Source: Legionella nautarum (GTDB taxonomy: Bacteria > Pseudomonadota > Gammaproteobacteria > Legionellales > Legionellaceae). Taken from it: DNA of 64,000 bases. Location: contig NZ_LNYO01000001.1 in NCBI RefSeq assembly GCF_001467895.1, positions 1 to 64,000 on the forward strand. The letters are read 5' to 3'. The notes under the pieces are model-generated. The model ran no database searches and was not told where the DNA came from. It saw only the letters and a program-made list of their open reading frames with translations. The stretch's first letter is position 1, and the number at the start of each line of letters is the position of its first letter. Shown here piece after piece: positions 58,722 through 64,000 of the stretch. A program made the translations under genes and the position numbers.

Positions 58722-58801
58722 TTACGTGGCTTGTCCGCAGTATCCAAGTGATCTACTTCATACTAAGATCCCTGATACCGCGGATAAGCCGCTGGACGTG
58801 A
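58722..58801. repeat. Family B palindromic repeat, copy B2
   Basis: TTACGTGGCTTGTCCGCAGT (from 58722) pairs with the region GATACCGCGGATAAGCCGCT (from 58774) across a loop of about 28 nt. A further half-copy (GTCGCGGCTTGTCTGGCG) lies at about 58676-58694. Non-coding, between two convergent hypothetical genes. Confidence 0.55.
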
Positions 58802-58844
58802 TATGGAGTAAGCTCTACGTCTCGCGGAGAAAGGATATTACACC

Positions 58845-59651
58845 TCATTTTATGATCACCCGACTTAAAAACTCATCCGCAAAATAATCTTGCTTTTTCT
58901 CCTTTAAATTCAAATAAAGCGCAGAATTATAAATCGCATTAAAGGTTTTAATACTAATTAACCAACAAATCACTAGAAACAAACAAAGCGGAAGATTAAT
59001 TGTGAGATTAAGTGTGTATTGAGAATGTAAAAAGAAAGAAGCAAATAAATAAGCTAGGCCACCGAAAGCAAGCAATATTAAAAAAACCAATAAATTAAGC
59101 GAAACAATATTACGCCATCCCTTCCCGACTCTTTGAATAGATTGTTTAAAAGCTGCCATCGAACCTTGGTTCTCGGACATCATACTCGGCAAAACGAAGT
59201 GAGTGTTAACAGTCCAGGAAAAACCAAATACTGTGGCAATTAATTTCGCAACCGCAGTACTTAAATGTTCTAAACTAGAAAATAATACGCAGAAAGTTGC
59301 ACTGATCATCGTCCATTTAAGTAAAGCTCCTGCTTTTTTTAACGACAAGAGCAGCGCTTGAAAAATAGATAATCTGCCTCCTTGGAGACGTTGAATTGTA
59401 CAGGCAATAAGAGCAGCATTAAGTAAAATAGCAACAAAGGCGAGTAAAAAATAGAGCGACACTAGGCCAAGGATGAAGATACTTTGATTGACTTGAAAAT
59501 AAATCAACATTTTTATCGATGAGAACAAGAGAATAACTAGAGCAATGATGCTGAGTACTGGTAAAATAATTAAATCAGGATTTTTTTTAAGAAATTTTAA
59601 GCTAGTTCGCAAAAAATAGCAGGAATTTTGAAAGCCTTGAATGAGCAGCAT
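58845..59651 (-). CDS. Hypothetical membrane protein (DUF6159-like)
   Basis: 268-aa integral membrane protein with about six hydrophobic helices. N-terminus QGFQNSCYFLRTSLKFLKKNPDLIILP is the pattern of the small-residue, paired-helix family often labelled DUF6159. The loop SIQRVGKGWRNIVSLNLLVF is also typical. Function unknown. Convergent with the upstream hypothetical gene and divergent from the nucleotidase gene. Confidence 0.75.
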   Translation of the reverse strand: MLLIQGFQNSCYFLRTSLKFLKKNPDLIILPVLSIIALVILLFSSIKMLIYFQVNQSIFILGLVSLYFLLAFVAILLNAALIACTIQRLQGGRLSIFQALLLSLKKAGALLKWTMISATFCVLFSSLEHLSTAVAKLIATVFGFSWTVNTHFVLPSMMSENQGSMAAFKQSIQRVGKGWRNIVSLNLLVFLILLAFGGLAYLFASFFLHSQYTLNLTINLPLCLFLVICWLISIKTFNAIYNSALYLNLKEKKQDYFADEFLSRVIIK

Positions 59652-59767
59652 GAGAATACCTTTGCAACAATAGGTAGAAAGGTTAAAGCTTACCTAAGTT
59701 CTTATTTAATTTGTAGGTAGTATAGCTTAGGGAACGCTGCCATCAAGCTAATGAATAAGGAAACACC

Positions 59768-61150
59768 ATGAGTCAAAAAGTTTTTGTTAATCGCATTCTA
59801 AATATGAAAAAAATCAAGCTTATTGGTTTAGATATGGACCATACTCTTATTCGTTATAACTCAAAGAATTTTGAATCCTTAGTTTACAAACTAGTTGTAG
59901 ACAAATTAATCGAAGAAAAACAATATCCGCAAGAAATCAAAAAATTTAAATTTAATTTTGATGAAGCTATTCGCGGCCTCATTATTGATAGCAGGAATGG
60001 CAATATTTTAAAGCTCAGCCGCTATGGTGCTATTCGTCATAGCTACCATGGAACGAGATTAATCAATTATGCGGAACAAAAACAAATTTATCGCAGTACT
60101 TATGTCGATTTAAATGATCCTAATTATTTTGCTATTGATACTGCGTTTTCGATTGCTTTTTGTGTGCTTTATAGTCAATTAATTGATATAAAAGATGAAT
60201 TAATCCATGAACTTCCAAATTACGCAACCATTGCTTTAGATGTGTTGAGCACCGTCGATAAAATTCATTCTGATGGCAGTTTGAAACTCTGCATCAGCAA
60301 AAATTTAGAAGCTTATGTCTTAAAAGAGAAAGAAGTAGTCGAGGGCTTGCAACGTTATATTAATCTTGGTAAGAAAATTTTTCTGCTTACCAATTCCGAA
60401 TTTTTTTACACCAAAATCCTTTTAGAATATGCGATTGATCCTTTTTTAGAAAAAGGTAAAACCTGGAAAGATTTATTCGAATTTGTCATTACTCTAGCCA
60501 ACAAACCTCGTTTTTTTTATGACAATCTTAAGTTTTTAGCGATTAATCCTGAAAATGGGACAATGACCAATGTGCAAGGCAAAATACATCCTGGAGTGTA
60601 TCAAGGCGGCTGTGCGAGAAAATTCACTGATGATTTAGAAGTCAACGGGGATGAAATTCTCTATATCGGTGACCATATTTATGGTGACATAGTCCGATTG
60701 AAGAAAGACTGCAATTGGCGGACAGCGCTTGTTGTTGAAGAACTTGAGCAAGAAGTAAACTCGCAAAAAAAGGCACTACCTATTGAACGAAAAATCGTCG
60801 CTTCGATGGAAATAAAAAAACAATTAGAAGAAAAATACATTGAATTACACACGCAAGATATTGAAAAACAAACTAAAACACATGCGCATGAGGTGAGTGA
60901 ATTACAGAAGCAAATCACAGCAATTGATATGGAAATATCAAAACTTTTGCAAGAAGAACAAACTTTTTACAACCCTAAATGGGGTCGTGTTTTTCGTGCT
61001 GGAGCAGAAGAAAGTTATTTTGCTCATCAAGTCGATCGCTTTGCTTGTGTGTATATGGATAAATTAGCGGATCTCCTTGAGCAATCGCCACTTACTTATT
61101 TTCGCGCTCATCGGCGATTGTTAGCCCATGATTTTTTCCTGCAGCCCTAG
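59768..61150 (+). CDS. HAD-IG family 5'-nucleotidase (cN-II-like)
   Basis: 460-aa HAD-superfamily nucleotidase of the eukaryote-type IMP/GMP-specific group, a group with a characterised Legionella member. Motif I GLDMDHTLIRY (Asp22 nucleophile, Asp24 acid/base), motif II LLTNSEFFY, and motif IV YIGDHIYGDIVRLKK near residue 300 are intact. A helical coiled-coil insertion follows (about 330-395). Should dephosphorylate purine 5'-monophosphates. The ATG has AAGGAAA upstream. Resemblance to a eukaryotic family is a possible horizontal-transfer or convergent trait. Confidence 0.88.
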   Translation: MSQKVFVNRILNMKKIKLIGLDMDHTLIRYNSKNFESLVYKLVVDKLIEEKQYPQEIKKFKFNFDEAIRGLIIDSRNGNILKLSRYGAIRHSYHGTRLINYAEQKQIYRSTYVDLNDPNYFAIDTAFSIAFCVLYSQLIDIKDELIHELPNYATIALDVLSTVDKIHSDGSLKLCISKNLEAYVLKEKEVVEGLQRYINLGKKIFLLTNSEFFYTKILLEYAIDPFLEKGKTWKDLFEFVITLANKPRFFYDNLKFLAINPENGTMTNVQGKIHPGVYQGGCARKFTDDLEVNGDEILYIGDHIYGDIVRLKKDCNWRTALVVEELEQEVNSQKKALPIERKIVASMEIKKQLEEKYIELHTQDIEKQTKTHAHEVSELQKQITAIDMEISKLLQEEQTFYNPKWGRVFRAGAEESYFAHQVDRFACVYMDKLADLLEQSPLTYFRAHRRLLAHDFFLQP

Positions 61151-61187
61151 GTTGTTTTGTATTCCAGGTCAACTGATAATTAACTTA

Positions 61188-61451
61188 TTCGGGTTCTGAG
61201 GCATCCCCACGAAATAAGTATCTGAAGAATTTGTGTATTCATTTTATCCCGTTCAGCCTGAGGAGCACGCATGGCGTGCGTCTCAAAGGCTCTGCCCTGA
61301 GGCTCTTCGAAGGCCTGTCCTGAGACTCTCGAGGGGGGGGAGGGGCTTTTGCGACACTTCGAGACAGCGCTGCGCGCTTCCTCAGTGCAAACGGGATAAA
61401 CCAAACGATCAATGAACTAATGAATCTATTAAATTTCGTGAGAATAACTCA
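61188..61451 (+). mobile_element. Family A element, copy A5
   Basis: Fills most of the 387-bp gap between the nucleotidase and the methyltransferase. Left end CATCCCCACGAAAT; right end ATTTCGTGAGAATAACTCAG, so the terminal pairing has decayed by a few bases. Inside are the CACGCATGGCGTGCG hairpin, a run of eight G near 61332-61340, and the CGAGACAGCGCTGCGCGC segment. A small extra hairpin, TTCGGGCT with AGAGCCGAA, follows at 61453-61480. The region 61485-61537 holds the convergent methyltransferase 3' flank; nothing else is seen. Confidence 0.75.
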
Positions 61452-61537
61452 GTTCGGGCTGAAGAAGCCACAGAGCCGAACGATTACCAACCCTGATTGC
61501 TAATCTGAACTCTGTGGTCAAAGCTATGCTAAAACAA

Positions 61538-62470
61538 CTATAGACGAGCACTTGCATCACAAGTATCTTCAAGACGCGGGAAAGGTTTATAAGTGCGCAT
61601 ATCAATCGAAAACATGCCATAATGAGTGTCATATTTATAAAAGCTGGATTTTGATTTTATTACTTTAGGGATACCCACCCAATTGTCTACCTCTCGGCAA
61701 AGTCTAAGATAATCCTCTGCTCTTAACTCTTGATCCCCTTTAGTAAAGGTGACTAATAAATCAGTATTAATCTGTCCGTCTTCCAATTCAGATCGAATTG
61801 CAGTAAATTCGAAATGGATATCAATCCCTAATTTTTCCTTGAAAAACTCTTTTATTTTTGAGCGATTGTTTTTATCTCCAAATACGGTATAGAACGGGTT
61901 TCCTTCCGTTGAACTTATTGCTGAGAATTTCCCCCCTGGTTTAAGTAACATCGCCGAATAAATTAAGCTATGTAGGGGATTCAATGAATAGGTTGAAGGA
62001 CCGAAAGTATCGAACACTCTATCAACTTTACCTAGTCTATCATGCAATAAATCCATGATGGATTCATCGTGCGGTAATTTTCCTTTAACAAGTTGAATGC
62101 GAGCATAGTTGCATGCATGCCAACGTATTTCATTAGGTGATGCGCTAACCCCAATTAAAGTCGCTTTTCTTCCAAATTCCTTCGCTAAATCAATCAAAAA
62201 TTGGCCATTTCCCATACCTAGATCAACGATCACGGGTTTTGATCCTTCGGGAAGATGACCAAGAATATCTAGTCTATTGGTGGTCTCCTCATCGCTTAAG
62301 GACTTGGGGGTATTGGGCGCATGTAAGACAGCAACCTTTTCTATTCCACGTTGATTAGGCCATGCCTTCTTTTTTGGAAATATTTCATCTTTTGGTTGAG
62401 TAGTCGCTTTAGGTTCTTTAATAACAACTACTTCCACTTTTTCTTTACCTTTTGACCTTTTCTCTTTCAC
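61538..62470 (-). CDS. Class I SAM-dependent methyltransferase
   Basis: 310-aa protein. A basic, Lys/Glu-rich N-terminal tail (residues 1-40, KEKRSKGKEKVEV; several Lys) precedes a Rossmann-fold methyltransferase domain with motif I VIVDLGMGNGQF (about 80-91) and a motif-IV-like FDTFGPSTYS. No close family recognised, substrate unknown. GTG 62470 is chosen because a strong GAGGTGA ribosome site lies 5 nt upstream; the GTG nine bases earlier falls inside that site. Divergent from the LuxR-type gene across 191 bp. Confidence 0.72.
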   Translation of the reverse strand: MKEKRSKGKEKVEVVVIKEPKATTQPKDEIFPKKKAWPNQRGIEKVAVLHAPNTPKSLSDEETTNRLDILGHLPEGSKPVIVDLGMGNGQFLIDLAKEFGRKATLIGVSASPNEIRWHACNYARIQLVKGKLPHDESIMDLLHDRLGKVDRVFDTFGPSTYSLNPLHSLIYSAMLLKPGGKFSAISSTEGNPFYTVFGDKNNRSKIKEFFKEKLGIDIHFEFTAIRSELEDGQINTDLLVTFTKGDQELRAEDYLRLCREVDNWVGIPKVIKSKSSFYKYDTHYGMFSIDMRTYKPFPRLEDTCDASARL

Positions 62471-62661
62471 CGTTCTCACCTCATTCTTTGCTTAAAAGAG
62501 GGCATCATATGTTTATAAACAGGTAAGAACTAGGACGAAAGTCGGACATAAAAGAGATTTAAAACCGCACAGATGTTTAATTTTACACCTATATGTATAT
62601 ATTTTAATCTAATTATGTGTTATTATATCTTAGTTGTTCAATTTGTAAGGTTGCTAAGCTC

Positions 62662-63510
62662 ATGAAAATACAACATACTTTTTCCCAAAATCCAAGTTTG
62701 GCGCATCATAGCCTTTTAAATACGGTTTGTGCACCTTTGGAGACAATTGGAGTGCATTTTTTTGGTTATACAGCAGTTGATCAAGAGGGAAATGCATTTT
62801 GTTTAGGTTCAAAAGCAGATTATGCAGCAGAATATCTTCGACGCAATCATGCACGCAACGATGTGCATACCCATGCTGAAAATGCTCGAAAACAGTTCCA
62901 TTATGATTTCTGGGATTACCTAGAAATGAATAAAAACACCGAAGAGCTCTATCAAATGGCAGCCGCCTTTAATCAGGGACATACACTAACTATTACCAAA
63001 CACGATGAAAATATGACGCATTGCTATCATTTCAGCGGCCATTTAACTGACGACGCTATCAATCAACGTTATCTTGAAAAAATGGATTCTCTCCATGCTT
63101 TTATCAGTTATTTTAGTGATTGTATGAAGACTATCCCCGAGCTTGCTGCTGTCTATAACCTTCCTATCAATATTGATGAAACAGCAAAACAAGAGAAAAA
63201 AATTAATCTTATATTCTCTGATCCACGAAAAATTGATTTTGAGAAAGAAGCAAACAATAGGCTTTATTTCAAACACCAGTCACGTTATTACCTGACTCCA
63301 AAGGAACGAGAGTGTCTTCAATGGCTACGATTAGGAAAATCAGCTTCATTGGTTGCAGAAATTAAACAGGTTTCGCGTAAAACGATTGAGCGATACATTG
63401 AGTCCATTAAAGCAAAATATGATTGCTACACTCTAATTCAGATTGGTGAGAAAATAGCTAAAACTGGGTTGGCTACTTTTTTAGATCTACAAACTGGAAA
63501 AGCCGCTTAG
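62662..63510 (+). CDS. LuxR-type transcriptional regulator
   Basis: 282-aa regulator. The N-terminal 200 residues form an alpha/beta region with conserved-looking aromatic/His positions (FFGYTAVDQEGNAFCLGS; HYDFWDYLEM), akin to the autoinducer-binding-like folds of LuxR orphans. The C-terminal LuxR HTH is at about 211-265 (LTPKERECLQWLRLGKSASL, then VSRKTIERYIESIKAKY). ATG 62662 is preferred: a GTG at 62617 would add a 15-residue Cys/Leu stretch with no SD. No luxI-type gene is in the window. Legionella has several LuxR-HTH proteins of this layout. Confidence 0.85.
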   Translation: MKIQHTFSQNPSLAHHSLLNTVCAPLETIGVHFFGYTAVDQEGNAFCLGSKADYAAEYLRRNHARNDVHTHAENARKQFHYDFWDYLEMNKNTEELYQMAAAFNQGHTLTITKHDENMTHCYHFSGHLTDDAINQRYLEKMDSLHAFISYFSDCMKTIPELAAVYNLPINIDETAKQEKKINLIFSDPRKIDFEKEANNRLYFKHQSRYYLTPKERECLQWLRLGKSASLVAEIKQVSRKTIERYIESIKAKYDCYTLIQIGEKIAKTGLATFLDLQTGKAA

Positions 63511-63549
63511 TTTTTATTAAGACTTAGTTTGGGTTTAGGCTTATGGTGC

Positions 63550-63600
63550 TGCCCGCCTAAGCTGCGGTATGTAGGCACGACAACAGAAGCTGCGGGACGT
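63550..63600. repeat. Weak family B repeat, copy B3
   Basis: Two half-sites, AAGCTGCGGTATGTAGG and GAAGCTGCGGGACGTTAG, resemble the family B arm words but do not form a clean hairpin. Probably a decayed copy. Confidence 0.3.
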
Positions 63601-63648
63601 TAGAAATTAGGTCAAATTCTTAGCAGCCCCATTAAGCCAAAGCCCAAT

Positions 63649-64000
63649 CTACATTGGCCCTTGATGCCAACTCGCTCTAGCACGAAATAACGCAGGTAAA
63701 TCGGCGACTGTTTTCCTATGAGGTTGACTCAGGCTAAAAATTTCACGTTGTTTTTGATAATAAACACCCAAAGGCACAGGAAACTCAGGAAAGTTAAGAC
63801 GTGCAAGACGCATCGCTGCGATAAAATTACTCGAATCGTGGCGATATGCCAATTCTCCCTGATAGGCTACCTGGAGTAAGGATTCATCCTCTAAGGTTAA
63901 AGCCCATTCTTTCTCGGCGCCAAATAATAAAGGCTCGCCCTCTTCCAATACAATTGTCTTGTCTGCACGGTTTGTTTTTACAGCAAAGGCATCGAAGGCA
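63649..64000 (-). CDS. C-terminal part of a probable 2-oxoacid:ferredoxin oxidoreductase beta subunit
   Basis: Frame is open from the right window edge to TAG at 63649, 116 codons visible. The stretch NRADKTIVLEEGEPLLFGAE followed by FPEFPVPLGVYYQKQREIF matches the C-terminus of KorB-like TPP-binding beta subunits, which decarboxylate 2-oxoacids with electrons going to ferredoxin. The TPP site lies outside the window, so the call rests on C-terminal pattern only. The start annotated inside the window (a TTG) is internal, not real. Confidence 0.5.
   Translation of the reverse strand, partial: AFDAFAVKTNRADKTIVLEEGEPLLFGAEKEWALTLEDESLLQVAYQGELAYRHDSSNFIAAMRLARLNFPEFPVPLGVYYQKQREIFSLSQPHRKTVADLPALFRARASWHQGPM

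Overview
The window reads as a chromosomal segment of a Legionella-like gammaproteobacterium (family Legionellaceae). The grounds are the low-GC, densely packed gammaproteobacterial core genes (mlaFEDCB-ibaG-murA, kdsD-kdsC-lptCAB, dapDE, trpGDC, nagZ, tldD, mfd, xseA), a eukaryote-type HAD 5'-nucleotidase of the group known from Legionella, and several large lineage-specific proteins that look like Dot/Icm type IV secretion effectors. I cannot name a species from the sequence alone.

Layout. 1-4.3 kb: 3' part missing from a giant minus-strand gene for a putative effector with a YopT/C58-like Cys-His-Asp protease head, degenerate ankyrin-like repeats and a charged coiled coil. 4.4-7.7 kb: UDP-glucuronate epimerase family protein, then dapD-dapE. 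7.8-9.3 kb: an SLC1/DAACS-type transporter preceded by a strong promoter and a 27-codon reading frame ending in four cysteine codons and a stop, a possible cysteine-sensing leader peptide. 9.3-16.7 kb: nagZ, a secreted hypothetical protein, tRNA-Ser(GGA), two oxidoreductases, a 696-aa effector-like protein, an APH(6)-like kinase and a GNAT remnant. 17-24 kb: amino acid permease, atypical SDR, csaA and an RND efflux pair. 24-28.3 kb: a surface-sugar cluster with a WbpM/CapD-like dehydratase, a GT-C glycosyltransferase and a decaprenyl-phosphate phosphoribosyltransferase-like UbiA protein. 28.6-29.8 kb: a lone 418-aa hypothetical protein.

29.9-39.6 kb is the envelope core. A minus-strand operon runs mlaF-E-D-C-B-ibaG-murA-nif3-truD, and divergently from it runs kdsD-kdsC-lptC-lptA-lptB. 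Together they cover retrograde phospholipid transport, the first committed step of peptidoglycan synthesis, Kdo synthesis and LPS export. 40-42.4 kb: trpGDC. 42.4-48.4 kb: an accessory stretch with a Wzx-like flippase, a GAF-cyclase with unusual substrate residues, two hypothetical proteins (one internally duplicated and preceded by a PmrA-box-like promoter), glutaminase and a tiny Pro/Glu-rich ORF. 48.5-57.7 kb: xseA, rhomboid, mfd, tldD, nitrilase-like amidase, BI-1 family protein. 57.8-64 kb: hypothetical proteins, HAD 5'-nucleotidase, methyltransferase, LuxR-type regulator and the C-terminal end of a probable 2-oxoacid:ferredoxin oxidoreductase beta subunit.

Two families of non-coding palindromic repeats fill the larger gaps. 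Family A (about 200-270 bp; near 5.5, 9.4, 39.8, 50.6 and 61.3 kb) has inverted-repeat ends and nested internal hairpins and carries no transposase, so it looks like a MITE/REP-type element. Family B (near 54.4 and 58.75 kb, weakly at 63.6 kb) is a second degenerate palindrome. No CRISPR array, rRNA, complete insertion sequence or prophage was seen.
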